Assembly: GCA_963731615.1 (NCBI GenBank)
Contig: CAVSWD010000001.1
Location: 124,001-188,000, forward strand
DNA length: 64,000 nt
Direction: 5' to 3'
From: Gaiellasilicea sp963731615
GTDB taxonomy: Bacteria > Actinomycetota > Thermoleophilia > Gaiellales > Gaiellaceae
Below, piece after piece: positions 52,080-61,480 of this stretch. Under the pieces are notes generated by a model that saw only the letters and a list, made by a program, of their open reading frames with translations, searched no databases and was not told the origin of the DNA. Made by a program: the position numbers and the translations under genes. Numbering within the stretch: the first letter of the stretch is position 1; each line of letters opens with the position of its first letter.

Positions 52080-53071
52080 TCGTCGCCGTCATCGGTGGCG
52101 GCCAGCTCGGCCGCATGCTCGGCCTGGCGGGGATCCCGCTCGGGCTCTCGTTCCGTTTCCTCGACCCGTCGCCGGACGCACCGGCCGCCGAGGTGGGCGA
52201 GCTGCTCGTCGGAGCCTACGACGACACGGCGCTTCTCGACCGGCTCGCCGACGGCGCCGAGGCCGTGACGTACGAGTTCGAGAACGTGCCGGTCGAGGCG
52301 GCAGAGCGGGTCGGCGCGACCCCCGCAGCCGCCGCGCTCGAGGCGTCGCAGGATCGGCTGGTCGAGAAGCAGCTCTTCCGCCGGCTCGGGATCCCGACGC
52401 CGCGGATCGACGAGGAGGTCGAGACGTTCCCGGCGATTCTGAAGACCCGCCGGCTTGGCTACGACGGAAAGGGACAACGCCTGGTGTCAACGCGCGTTGC
52501 GGGAACTGTCCCCGAACACGTCCTGGAGGAACGTGTCTCGTTCGACCGTGAGCTGTCCCTTCTCGCCGTGCGCGGACGGGACGGGGAGACCGGCTTCTAC
52601 CCGCTGGTCGAGAACGTGCACGAGGACGGGATTTTGCGAACGTCGCGCGTGCCCGCTGCCGAGGCGCCGCAGGCCGAGGCGGAGGAGTACGCGTCGAAGC
52701 TGCTCGACGAGCTCGGCTACGTCGGCGTCCTCGCGCTCGAGCTCTTCGACGTCGGCGGCCGCCTACTCGCGAACGAGTTCGCTCCGCGCGTCCACAACAC
52801 CGGCCACTGGACGATCGAAGGCGCGGCGACGAGCCAGTTCGAGAACCACCTGCGCGCCATCCTCGGCTGGCCGCTCGGCTCGACGGAGTCGCGGCCGTCG
52901 CTGCTCGTCAACCTGATCGGCTCGATGCCCGATGCGGCCGAAGTGCTCGCAGTCCCCGGCGCGCACCTCCACCTCTACGGCAAGGAGCCTCGCCCCGGCC
53001 GCAAGCTCGGACACGTGACGCTCGTCGACCCGACGCCGACGAGCGAGGACGCAGTGAGGGCTCTGTTCTAG
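52076..53071 (+). CDS. purK: N5-carboxyaminoimidazole ribonucleotide synthase
   Basis: A 331-residue ATP-grasp enzyme from a GTG. Markers: GGGQLGRMLG, TYEFENVP, KTRRLGYDGKGQ, SFDRELSLLAVRG, NEFAPRVHNTGHWT and SQFENHLRA. It makes N5-CAIR from AIR, ATP and bicarbonate. The stretch between GKGQ and the ATP-grasp VLEERVSFDREL is short and is encoded by a nested palindromic element (52471-52512), giving RLVSTRVAGTVPEH. This segment normally includes part of the ATP lid and may be replaced here; the rest is well conserved. Confidence 0.9.
   Translation: MIVAVIGGGQLGRMLGLAGIPLGLSFRFLDPSPDAPAAEVGELLVGAYDDTALLDRLADGAEAVTYEFENVPVEAAERVGATPAAAALEASQDRLVEKQLFRRLGIPTPRIDEEVETFPAILKTRRLGYDGKGQRLVSTRVAGTVPEHVLEERVSFDRELSLLAVRGRDGETGFYPLVENVHEDGILRTSRVPAAEAPQAEAEEYASKLLDELGYVGVLALELFDVGGRLLANEFAPRVHNTGHWTIEGAATSQFENHLRAILGWPLGSTESRPSLLVNLIGSMPDAAEVLAVPGAHLHLYGKEPRPGRKLGHVTLVDPTPTSEDAVRALF
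52471..52512. repeat. Nested palindromic element inside the purK reading frame
   Basis: Outer arms GGGACA (52471) and TGTCCC (52507) enclose a perfect 12-bp palindrome CAACGCGCGTTG (52488-52499) and the core GGGAACTGTCCCC. It is translated in purK as part of RLVSTRVAGTVP. The 40417 element also encodes a GTVP. It may be an inserted, in-frame repetitive element. Confidence 0.45.
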
Positions 53072-53978
53072 CTAGGTCGTACGCCGTCGCGCATGGGGGT
53101 GCGCGCTGAAGTACAGCTCCCGCCGGCGGCGATCGGAGACGTGCGTGTAGAGCTCGGTCGTGGACAGGTCGGCGTGCCCGAGCATCTCCTGGACGCTGCG
53201 GAGGTCGGCGCCACCCTCGAGCAGGTGCGTCGCGAACGAATGGCGGAGCAGGTGCGGATGGACGCGCCCAGGCTCGAGGCCCGCCTTCTCGGCCAGACGG
53301 CGCAGGATCAGGAACGCGCCGGCACGGGTGAGCGGGCCGCCGCGCGCGTTCAGGAAGAGCTCGGGCCGATTCCGCCGATCGAGGTGCGGGCGTCCCATCG
53401 CGATGTAGCGGCGCAGCGCGTCGACGGCCGGCCGGCCGAGCGGGACGAGTCGCTCCTTCGACCCCTTGCCGAGCGCCCGCACGATCCGGTCGTCGAGGTC
53501 GACCGAGCGGCGCTGCAAGCCCGTTGCCTCGCTGACGCGCAGGCCGGCGCCGTACAGCAGCTCGACGAGGGCTCGGTCGCGCATCGCGCGCGGCGTCGTC
53601 CCGCCGGCGGCGTCGATCAGCCGCTCGGCCTCCCCGGGCGAGAGACGTCCGCGGCAGGGTGCGAGTGCGGCGCGGGAGCTGCAGCGCGGCGGCAGGGTTG
53701 TCCTCTCGCGCGCCGAGCAGCATCTGGTGGCGGAAGAAGGCGCGGACTGCGGCGATACGGCGTGCGACTGTCGAGGCCGCGATCCCGGCCGCCCGCAGCT
53801 CGGCGAGCCAGCGCTCGAGCTCCTCCGTCGTCGTCTCGCTCACAGGCCCGCGGCGCCACGCGCTCAGCTGAGCGAGATCCCGCTTGTAGGCGTCGACGGT
53901 CCGCGGCGCCCGCCGGGTCGCGAGGAGCGCGAGGAAGCCATCAAGATCCGGGTCGGGGCGGCTCGTCACGGCCGTCAC
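53072..53978 (-). CDS. Tyrosine recombinase, XerC/XerD type, one frameshift
   Basis: The N-terminal SAM-like DNA-binding domain (TVDAYKRDLAQLSAWRRG, VRAFFRHQML) reads from 53978 and shifts by one base near 53651. The catalytic domain then runs to 53072 with Arg in GAGLRVSEA, Lys in GKGSKERLV, HLLRHSFATHLL, His in LGHADLSTT and nucleophile Tyr in ELYTHV. The corrected length is about 301 residues, normal for XerC/D. Such enzymes resolve chromosome dimers at dif. A second homologue lies 27 bp upstream on the same strand. Confidence 0.85.
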
Positions 53979-54005
53979 CGATTCACCGCTGGCGGACGCC
54001 TTCCT

Positions 54006-54878
54006 CTACGAACGGGGATGGGAGGAGTCGTAGACCCGGCGTAGACGCCGCGCGTCGACATGGCTGTACACCTGCGTGGTCGAGAGCGAGGAGTGCCCGA
54101 GCAGCTCCTGGATCGTGCGGAGGTCGGCGCCGCCTTCGAGCAGGTGCGTGGCGAAGGAATGCCGCAGCCGGTGGGGGTGGGGGAGGAGACGACGGAGCGT
54201 GCTCGTGTCGAGCCGCCGGCCCCGCGTCGAGAGAAAGAGCGCGTCGTTCGCACCCCTGACGAGCGCCGGACGCGCTTCGCGGAGATACCGCGCGACGAGG
54301 TGCGCCGCTTCCTCGCCGAGCGGGACGACACGCTCCTTGCCGCCTTTCCCGCGGACGCGCACGTGCTCTTGCTCGAAGTCGACGTCCGCGAGATCGAGGC
54401 CGACCGCCTCGGCACTGCGGAGGCCGGCCGAGTAGACCAGCTCGACGAGGGTGAGGTTGCGCAGCGCGAGCGGGCCTTCGCCGGCGAGCGAGTCCAGGAT
54501 CGACTCCACCTCCTCGCGCTTCGGCGCCTCGGGCAGCCGTTGCGGTCGTCGCGGCCCGAGCGACGCATCCGGGACGCGAGCGGGTCCGAGCGTGAAGCGC
54601 AGGAACGAGCGAACGGCCGCCAGCTTGCGCGCGATCGTGGCCGGGGCGAGGCCGTTGCGTGCCCGCCCGAGCTCCGCGGCGTAGTCGACCAGCACGCGCA
54701 CGTCGATCTCCTCGACGCTCGTTCGACGCCGTTCGAGCCAGCTGTCCAGCTCGCGCAGATCCGACGCGTACGCCCGTCGCGTCGACTCGGCCAGGGCCGG
54801 CGAGGCCAGGTAGCGATCGATCGCGGTGGCGGTGTCCACTCCGGTCGAGTTCCGACCGTCGTCTGCCGTTCCTGCCAT
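54006..54878 (-). CDS. Tyrosine recombinase, XerC/XerD type (intact)
   Basis: A 290-residue protein starting MAGTADDGRNS. Core-binding domain about 15-105, catalytic domain about 110-290 with Arg in SAGLRSAEAVG, Lys in GKGGKERVV, HRLRHSFATHLLEGG, LGHSSLSTT and Tyr in QVYSHV. No frameshift. With the adjacent copy it could form a XerCD heterotetramer acting at dif, or one could serve another site. Which is C and which D cannot be decided here. Confidence 0.87.
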   Translation of the reverse strand: MAGTADDGRNSTGVDTATAIDRYLASPALAESTRRAYASDLRELDSWLERRRTSVEEIDVRVLVDYAAELGRARNGLAPATIARKLAAVRSFLRFTLGPARVPDASLGPRRPQRLPEAPKREEVESILDSLAGEGPLALRNLTLVELVYSAGLRSAEAVGLDLADVDFEQEHVRVRGKGGKERVVPLGEEAAHLVARYLREARPALVRGANDALFLSTRGRRLDTSTLRRLLPHPHRLRHSFATHLLEGGADLRTIQELLGHSSLSTTQVYSHVDARRLRRVYDSSHPRS

Positions 54879-54905
54879 ACTGCGCCGCTTCGGGGTCAGA
54901 CGGGC

Positions 54906-56413
54906 ATGAGAAATCGGGCGAACACCAGGAAGAAAGGGGTGCTCCTTGCGGCGCTCGGACTCGCGCTGCTCGTCGTTGCGCCCGCCGGCGGCGCGCGCTT
55001 CGGCATCGCCGACGACGCCGGCAAGTACGCCGAGGACGGTGGCGCCGCATTCTTCACCGATGCGCGCGCACTCGGCTCGTCCGAGGTGCGGATCTCCGTG
55101 CACTGGGATCCACAGCGGCCGAACACGATCGTCGAGGAGTCATTTCTCGACTCGCTCGCTGCCGGTCGCCAAGGCGCAGGGAGTCGGCGTCGTCTTCCAC
55201 GTCTTCCCGTTGCATCCCACGGCGATCACGACCACGCCCAATCGCAGCCGACGACTTCGCGTCCTTCCTGCAGAAGCTCGCGCGGGCCTACCCGCAAGTG
55301 CGGCAGTTCGTCGTCGGGAACGAGCCGAACCAGCCGCGCTTCTGGCGGCCGCAGTTCCTCACCGGCGGCAGGCCGGCTGCGGCTGCGGCGTACGCCGCGT
55401 TGCTCGCGAAGTCGTACGACGCGCTGAAAGCCGTCGACCCCCGCATCCGCGTGATCGGGCTGGGGTTGTCGGGGCGCGGCAACGACTCGCCGTTCGCGCT
55501 CTCGAACGCGTCCACCTCGCCGGTCCGCTTCCTGCGCGACCTCGGCGCGGCCTACCGGGCCAGCGGCCGCGTGCTGCCGCTGATGGACGAGCTCGGCGTC
55601 CATCCCTATCCGCGGTCCGACCGCGACTCCGTCCTCGCCGGCGATCGCTGGCCGAGGGCGGGCGTGGTCAACCTGGCGCGGATCAAGCAGGCGGCCTGGG
55701 ACGCCTTCGCCGGGACAGGCCAGCCCACTGTTGAGCAGGGGCTGAGGCTCCGGATCGACGAGATCGGCTGGCAGGCCGCTGTGCCGGCGAGCCGCCGCGC
55801 CGCCTACAACGGCCGCGAGACGTCTGCCGTCACGTCCGAGCAGGCGCAGGCCGCCAACTACGCGAAGCTGATCGCACTCGCCGCCTGCGACTCGAGCATC
55901 TCGGCGGTCTACCTGCTCCATCTGCGTGACGACGCGAACCTGGAGCGCTTCCAGTCGGGCGTGCGTCGTGCAGACGGGTCGGCGCGGCCGGCGTACGCAG
56001 CTGTCCGGACGGCGGTGGCGAAGGCCCGCCGCGGCTGTACCGGCAAGCGCGTCGCCTGGCATCACGCCACCGGCGTCATCGGCAGGCGGGCAGACTTCCG
56101 GATCGGCCCCGGCTCCGCCTCCAGACTGCGCCGGAGCTGGGGGTTCAACGTGACCGCCGCGGAGGAGGCGACGTACACGGGCGCCGTCTTCCCCGCCGCG
56201 ACGGCGACCGCCTCGATCCGGAAGCTGGCTTCGAAACGGACGCCGGGTGCGCTACTCCAGACGAGTGGCCGCATCCGTGCCGGCTGGAAGCCGCGGCTGC
56301 GGTTCACCGGATCGTTGCGGCCGGGCAGCTACGTCTACGCCGTCCGCCTGCGAGCGAGCATGAATCCGCGTCGAGCGAGCGTCCTCGTCAGCCGCCCGTT
56401 CACCGTCGGCTAG
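54906..56413 (+). CDS. Secreted glycoside-hydrolase-like TIM-barrel protein, two frameshifts
   Basis: Signal peptide from an ATG at 54906 (KKGVLLAALGLALLVVAPAGGA), then FGIADDAGKYAEDGG. The frame shifts near 55155 into VAKAQGVGVVFHVFPLHP, then near 55240 into SFLQKLARAYPQVRQF, and runs to 56413. Putative catalytic Glu residues sit in VVGNEPNQPRFW (acid/base) and RIDEIGWQ (nucleophile), as in clan A (GH5/GH39-like) glycosidases. The last 130 residues form a separate beta-rich domain. Substrate unknown. Divergent from the recombinase with 27 bp between starts. Confidence 0.72.
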
Positions 56414-56503
56414 CCAAAAAACTAGCCTTCCGCCGTCCTGAGACTGGCGTAGGATCGGTCGGTCATTCGCAGGAGACTTCTTCACCTAAGTACCGCTTTC
56501 GGC

Positions 56504-58039
56504 ATGGTTTTGCTGCTGGCCGCGACGCTGGGCGCGTCGAATGCGGCACCGGCGGAGCAGCCTCAGGAGTACATCGTCGTCCTGAAGTCCTCCTACAAGG
56601 GCAGCGCCGCGACTGTGGCTGCTCAGCGCGCCCAGGCCACCGACAGCCCCACCGGACTCGTCTTCGAGCATGCGCTGAAGGGATTCGTGCTCAGGCTGAC
56701 GCCGACCCTCGCCGAGCGGCTCCCGCTGCTCGACTCGAGGGTCGCATACGTCGAGCGCAACGCTCCCATTCGGGCCGTCGCGATCCAATCATCGGCGCCG
56801 TGGGGGCTCGACCGGATCGACCAGCGCTCGCTTCCCCTCAGCTCCACCTACAACTACGCCGCGACCGGAGCCGGAGTCAACGCCTACATCCTCGACACGG
56901 GCATCCTGACCACGCACTCGCAGTTCGGCGGACGCGCCTCGCTCGGATTCGACGCCTTCGGAGGCAGCGCCGTCGACTGCAACGGCCACGGGACGCATGT
57001 CGCCGGCACCGTCGGCGGCTCCACCTACGGGGTCGCGAAGGCCGTCAATCTCATCTCCGTGCGCGTGCTCGATTGCGCCGGCAGCGGCACCATGGCCGGC
57101 GCCGTCGCGGGCGTCGACTGGGTGACGGCGCACCACGCCGCCGGAGCGCCCGCGGTCGCCAACATGAGCCTCGGCGGTTCCGCGTCCACTGCGCTCGACA
57201 CCGCGATCGCGAACTCGATCGCTGACGGCGTCACCTACGCGGTCGCTGCAGGGAACGGCAACAGCTGGGGCTTCGCCGTCAACGCGTGCACCACGTCCCC
57301 GGCCCGGGTCGCCGCCGCGATCACGGTGGGCGCAACCGACGGCAGCGACCGTAAGGCGAGCTGGTCGAACTACGGCAACTGCGTCGACTGGTTCGCGCCC
57401 GGCGTCTCGATCACTTCGGCCTGGTGGACGGGCACGAGCGCCACGAACACGATCAGCGGGACCTCGATGGCGACACCGCATGTCGCCGGCGCTGCCGCCC
57501 TCTACCTCCAGGGCCAGCCCGTTGCATCCCCCGCTTCGGTGGCCTCGTTCCTGTTCGCCGCGACGACGAAGGGGATCGTCACCTCGTCGAGCACGACGAA
57601 CAATCATCTGCTCTTCGTCGACTCCGGCGGCGTCCCGCCGCCGCCACCGACGTATGCCTGCTCGAACGGCGCTGATGACGACGGTGACGGCAAGGTCGAT
57701 TACCCGGCCGATCCGGGCTGCACCGGCCCGACCGACAACGACGAGTTCAACCCGCCACCGCCGCCGCCGCCGACCTACGCCTGCTCGAACGGCGCTGACG
57801 ACGACGGCGACGGCAAGGTCGACTACCCGGCCGATCCGGGCTGCACCGGCCCGACCGACACGAGCGAGGCCGATCCGCCGCCTCCACCCCCGCCGACCTA
57901 CGCCTGCTCGAACGGTCTCGATGACGACGGCGACGGCAAGGTCGACTATCCGGCCGATCCCGGCTGCTCGAGCGCGACCGACAACGACGAGTTCAACGCG
58001 CCGGCGCCTCCGCCGCCCCCGCCTCCGCGCAGGCGCTAA
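56504..58039 (+). CDS. Secreted subtilisin-like serine protease with three Asp-rich C-terminal repeats
   Basis: A 511-residue preproprotein: signal peptide, I9 inhibitor pro-domain (EYIVVLKSSYKG...VAYVERNAPI, to about residue 95), then an S8 protease of the proteinase K/aqualysin type with Asp in YILDTGI, His in NGHGTHVAGT and Ser in GTSMATPHVAGAAA. The C-terminus has three 41-residue repeats of TYACSNGxDDDGDGKVDYPADPGC joined by poly-Pro linkers; the DxDxDG-like loops should bind calcium. The basic part of the signal (RRRLLHLST) lies upstream of the first ATG with only an ATT available, so the real start may be earlier. Confidence 0.9.
   Translation: MVLLLAATLGASNAAPAEQPQEYIVVLKSSYKGSAATVAAQRAQATDSPTGLVFEHALKGFVLRLTPTLAERLPLLDSRVAYVERNAPIRAVAIQSSAPWGLDRIDQRSLPLSSTYNYAATGAGVNAYILDTGILTTHSQFGGRASLGFDAFGGSAVDCNGHGTHVAGTVGGSTYGVAKAVNLISVRVLDCAGSGTMAGAVAGVDWVTAHHAAGAPAVANMSLGGSASTALDTAIANSIADGVTYAVAAGNGNSWGFAVNACTTSPARVAAAITVGATDGSDRKASWSNYGNCVDWFAPGVSITSAWWTGTSATNTISGTSMATPHVAGAAALYLQGQPVASPASVASFLFAATTKGIVTSSSTTNNHLLFVDSGGVPPPPPTYACSNGADDDGDGKVDYPADPGCTGPTDNDEFNPPPPPPPTYACSNGADDDGDGKVDYPADPGCTGPTDTSEADPPPPPPPTYACSNGLDDDGDGKVDYPADPGCSSATDNDEFNAPAPPPPPPPRRR
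57650..58018 (+). repeat. Three 123-bp tandem repeats in the protease gene
   Basis: Three consecutive 41-codon units starting at 57650, 57773 and 57896. Each encodes TYACSNG-DDDGDGKVDYPADPGC, a short acidic spacer and a run of four to seven Pro codons. Units 1 and 2 are nearly identical in DNA. Confidence 0.85.
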
Positions 58040-58054
58040 GACTCAGTCCGACCG

Positions 58055-58705
58055 ATGACGTTCGCGCTCGCCACCGGAGCGGAAGCCCGCTGGACCGGCA
58101 CGCCCGGTCCGCGTGCGGTCGTCTGCGTCAACGGCGGCACGGCAGCGGAAACGCCGGGAACCTGGAGCGCCTCGGTCGAGTGGCTCGTCCGCCAGCTCGC
58201 CGAGCACCGGCCCGAGCTCGCTTTCCTGGAGGTGCGGTATCGGGTGAAGTCGTGGCGCCGGCTCGAACTCTGCGTCGAGGACTGCAGTGCGGCGATCGCA
58301 GCAGCACGGGAAGCCGGCGCCGAAGCGCTCGCGCTGCTGGCATTTTCCATGGGCGGAGCCGTGGCAGTGCAGAACGCCGGCCGGCCCGGGGTCGAGGTGG
58401 TCGTCGGCGTCAATCCGTGGCTGCCGCGGGAGCTCGAGCTCAAGCGCCTCGTCGGCCGGCGGCTGGCGATCGTGCACGGCGCACTCGACGCGCCGCTGCC
58501 GGGCATCCCGGGCGTCAAGCCGTCGTCGTCGAAGCGCGCCTGCGAGCGAGCCCGCGCGCTCGGCGTCGACGTCGAGCGGTACGTCGTCGGCGTCGGGCTC
58601 CACGCCGTTGCCCTCCGCCGGCGCAGCGGCATGCTCGTGCCGCTTCCCGGGGCGAAGCGCTACCGAGACCTCGTGGGCCACGAGCTCGACCGCTTCTGCG
58701 CGTAG
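58055..58705 (+). CDS. Alpha/beta-hydrolase family protein
   Basis: A 216-residue protein with the alpha/beta-hydrolase core: AVVCVNGGTA oxyanion strand, nucleophile elbow AFSMGGAV (Ala replacing the first Gly of GxSxG), acid residue region VHGALDAPLP and a late His in VGLHAVAL. It probably hydrolyses an ester; substrate unknown. The acyltransferase gene follows almost directly, which hints at a lipid link. Confidence 0.75.
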   Translation: MTFALATGAEARWTGTPGPRAVVCVNGGTAAETPGTWSASVEWLVRQLAEHRPELAFLEVRYRVKSWRRLELCVEDCSAAIAAAREAGAEALALLAFSMGGAVAVQNAGRPGVEVVVGVNPWLPRELELKRLVGRRLAIVHGALDAPLPGIPGVKPSSSKRACERARALGVDVERYVVGVGLHAVALRRRSGMLVPLPGAKRYRDLVGHELDRFCA

Positions 58706-58737
58706 GGCTCTACCTGGCGCTTCGGGGTGCGACGCAC

Positions 58738-59271
58738 GTGCTCTTGCGCCTGCTCTACCGGATCGAGGTCGCCGGCCGCGTGCCACAAGGCCCGTGCGTC
58801 GTCGCGGCAAACCACGAGTCGCTACTCGACCCGCTCGTCCTTGCGCTGTCGGCGCGCCAGCCCCTTCGCTTCCTCGCGAAGGTGGAGTTGTGGCGCTGGC
58901 CCGCGGGCGCGTGGCTGATGAACGCGCTCGGCGGGATTCCGATCCGCCGTGACCGACGCGACCTTCTTTCGGTGGGCCAGGCCGAAGAGCTGCTGCGGGC
59001 GGGACAGAGCGTCGCGATCTTCCCGCAGGGAACCATTCGCGGCGGCCCCTGGACACGCGGAGCAGCCCGGCTCGCCCTGACCACGGGCGTCCCGCTCGTG
59101 CCCGTGCGCATCGTCGGCACGGCGCGCGCGCTCTCGCGGCGGCGGATCGGCTTTCCCCGGATCCGGGTTCTCGTCGGCGAGCCGATCGCCGTAGCCGCCG
59201 CCAAGCCGACGGTTGCGGCCGCCAAGGACTTGACGCGAGAGCTCGAGGCTCGAGTCCGCGCGCTCGGCTAG
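58738..59271 (+). CDS. 1-acyl-glycerol-3-phosphate acyltransferase-like (PlsC family)
   Basis: From GTG 58738 the protein has 177 residues; the frame is open a little upstream (LYLALRGATH) without a standard start, so the N-terminus may be longer. The acyltransferase block I NHESLLD (HX4D), block II GGIPIRRD and block III FPQGTIR are all present. It transfers an acyl group to lysophosphatidic acid or a related alcohol at the membrane. Confidence 0.85.
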   Translation: MLLRLLYRIEVAGRVPQGPCVVAANHESLLDPLVLALSARQPLRFLAKVELWRWPAGAWLMNALGGIPIRRDRRDLLSVGQAEELLRAGQSVAIFPQGTIRGGPWTRGAARLALTTGVPLVPVRIVGTARALSRRRIGFPRIRVLVGEPIAVAAAKPTVAAAKDLTRELEARVRALG

Positions 59272-59291
59272 CGGGTCCGTACGCTGTTCTC

Positions 59292-61085
59292 ATGCCCCGC
59301 GGACGAGGACGCGCGTTCGACTTGATGGAGCCGCCGGAGCGTCCGGCGGATCCCGCCGTGCGCCGCGCGTATTTGCACCGGATCGCCGCGCTCTTCCGGC
59401 CCTACCGACGGCGGCTCGCGGGAGTGCTGGCGCTGATCCTCTTCTCGTCCGCGCTCGGCGTCATCCCCGCACTGCTGCTGAAAGAGGTGATCGACGACGC
59501 TCTGCCGAATCAGGATCTCTGGCTCCTGAACTGGCTGGTGGCGGGGATGGTCGGGATTGCGATTCTGACCGGGGCGCTCGGTGTCGTGCAGACACTGCTC
59601 TCGAACCAGGTCGGCCAGCGCGTGATGCACGACCTGCGCACGGCCGTCTACGAGCACCTGCAGCGGCTGTCGCTCGCGTTCTTCACCCGAACGCGCACGG
59701 GCGAGGTGCAGTCGCGGCTCGCGAACGACATCGGCGGCGTCCAGGAAGTCGTCACGTCGACCGCCACGTCGATCGTCTCGAACTCGACGACGGTTCTGGC
59801 CACGGTCGTCGCCATGTTCATCCTCGACTGGCAGCTGACCCTCTTCGCGCTCGCGCTGCTGCCGATCTTCGTCTGGCTGACCAAGCGGGTCGGCGACCAG
59901 AGGCGGAAGGTGGCAAAGGTGCGGCAGGAGTCGATGGCCGACATCTCCAGCCTCGTCCAGGAGTCGCTCTCCGTCTCCGGGATCCTGCTCGGCAAGACGA
60001 TGGGCCGCTCCGACGAGCTCGCGGGCCGGTTTCGCGGCGAATCGGAGCGGCTGGCCGACCTCGAGGTGCGGGCGCGGATGACCGGACGCTGGATGATGGC
60101 GTCGATCCAGACCACGTTCGCCGTCATGCCGGCGCTCGTCTACCTCTTCGCCGGCCACACCGGCGCGGTCACGATCGGCACCCTGGTCGCGTTTACGACC
60201 CTGCAATCGCGCCTGTTCTTCCCGGTCGGCTCACTGCTCGGCGTGTCGCTCGAGGTGCAGACCTCCCTGGCGCTCTTCGACCGCGTCTTCGAGTACCTCG
60301 ATCATCCGATCGACATCGAGGAAGGGACGCGACAACTCGACCGCCCGCGCGGCGATGTCACCTTCGACCGCGTCCGATTCCGGTACGAGGACGGGCCCTG
60401 GACGCTGCAGGAGGTCTCCTTCGCGGCCCCTGCCGGGAGCAAGACGGCACTCGTCGGCGAGACCGGCTCGGGCAAAACGACCGCCGGCTATCTCGTCGCA
60501 CGTCTCTACGACGCCACCCGCGGCAGCGTTCGGATCGACGGCGTCGACGTGCGCGACCTCACGTTCGCGTCGCTGGCGGCCACCGTCGGCGTCGTCTCGC
60601 AGGAGACCTACCTCTTCCATGCGACCGTCCGCGACAACCTCCGCTTCGCCCGGATGGACGCGAGCGACGAGGAGGTCGAGGAGGCTGCGCGCGCCGCCCA
60701 GATCCACCAGCTGATCGCCGGCCTCCCGGACGGCTACGACACCGTCGTCGGCGAGCGCGGCTACCGGTTCTCCGGCGGCGAGCGCCAGCGGATCGCGATC
60801 GCCCGGACGATCCTGCGCAATCCGCCGATCCTCGTCCTCGACGAAGCGACCTCGGCGCTCGACACCCAGACCGAACGCGCGGTCCAGGAGGCGCTCGAGC
60901 GGCTCGCGGAAGGCAGGACCACGATCGCGATCGCGCACCGGCTCTCGACCGTGCGGGACGCCGACCAGATCGTCGTGCTCGACCACGGCCGAGTCGCCGA
61001 GATCGGGACGCACGAGGAGCTGCTCGCGGCGGGCGGCCGCTACGCCGCGCTCGTCTCGCGCGACACCGAAGGAGTACTCGGCTAA
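59292..61085 (+). CDS. ABC exporter, fused membrane and ATPase half-transporter
   Basis: A 597-residue half-transporter: six membrane helices (about 40-330) and an ATPase with Walker A GETGSGKTT, Q-loop SQETYLFH, signature FSGGERQR, Walker B ILVLDEATSALD and H-loop AHRLSTV. It resembles MsbA/BmrA-type lipid or multidrug exporters and would act as a homodimer. Placed after PlsC and the hydrolase, a lipid substrate is possible but not shown. Its stop overlaps that of the convergent cupredoxin gene. Confidence 0.9.
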   Translation: MPRGRGRAFDLMEPPERPADPAVRRAYLHRIAALFRPYRRRLAGVLALILFSSALGVIPALLLKEVIDDALPNQDLWLLNWLVAGMVGIAILTGALGVVQTLLSNQVGQRVMHDLRTAVYEHLQRLSLAFFTRTRTGEVQSRLANDIGGVQEVVTSTATSIVSNSTTVLATVVAMFILDWQLTLFALALLPIFVWLTKRVGDQRRKVAKVRQESMADISSLVQESLSVSGILLGKTMGRSDELAGRFRGESERLADLEVRARMTGRWMMASIQTTFAVMPALVYLFAGHTGAVTIGTLVAFTTLQSRLFFPVGSLLGVSLEVQTSLALFDRVFEYLDHPIDIEEGTRQLDRPRGDVTFDRVRFRYEDGPWTLQEVSFAAPAGSKTALVGETGSGKTTAGYLVARLYDATRGSVRIDGVDVRDLTFASLAATVGVVSQETYLFHATVRDNLRFARMDASDEEVEEAARAAQIHQLIAGLPDGYDTVVGERGYRFSGGERQRIAIARTILRNPPILVLDEATSALDTQTERAVQEALERLAEGRTTIAIAHRLSTVRDADQIVVLDHGRVAEIGTHEELLAAGGRYAALVSRDTEGVLG

Positions 61086-61475
61086 GAAGGCGGTGCGAGC
61101 ACGTTCAACGTGCCGGTCATGCCCTGGTCGGCGTGCGTGGGGATGCTGCAGAAGTACTCGTAGTTGCCGATCTTCAGCGTCAGCTCGGTCGTGACGGTGT
61201 CGCCCGGCGCGACGTCGGGGGTCTTGCCGATGCCCTTGATCGTCAGGTTGTGCGGGACAGAGCCGTCGTTGCGGAGCGAGACGGTGAAGGTGCCGGGCTC
61301 CTCGAGGATCAGAAACGGCGGCGCGTAAGGCGAACTCGCTCGCGAACACCTCGTAGTCCGCGCCGCTTGACGTGGTCGTGTCGGTGGCGCCGAGCCCGAG
61401 GTCGTCGTCGCCGTCGCTGCCGCCGCCGCAGCCGGCGAGGAGGAACAGGAACAGGGCCAGAACCGAGCTCCGCAT
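61082..61475 (-). CDS. Cupredoxin (plastocyanin-like) lipoprotein, one frameshift
   Basis: Lipoprotein signal MRSSVLALFLFLLAGC, a Gly/Asp/Thr linker, then a frame change near 61328. The second part reads FLILEEPGTFTVSLRND, PHNLTIKG (His ligand), YEYFCSIPTHADQGM (Cys, His and Met ligands) and ends at 61082. This is a type I copper site of the plastocyanin/azurin kind on the outer membrane face, for electron transfer or copper handling. The single break is most likely an indel in the sequence. Confidence 0.78.
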
Positions 61476-61480
61476 CTGGC

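Noticed and set aside
53072..54878. Phage integrase or integron
   Set aside because: Both proteins are of Xer size and sequence, and no attachment site, excisionase or cargo genes are seen around them.
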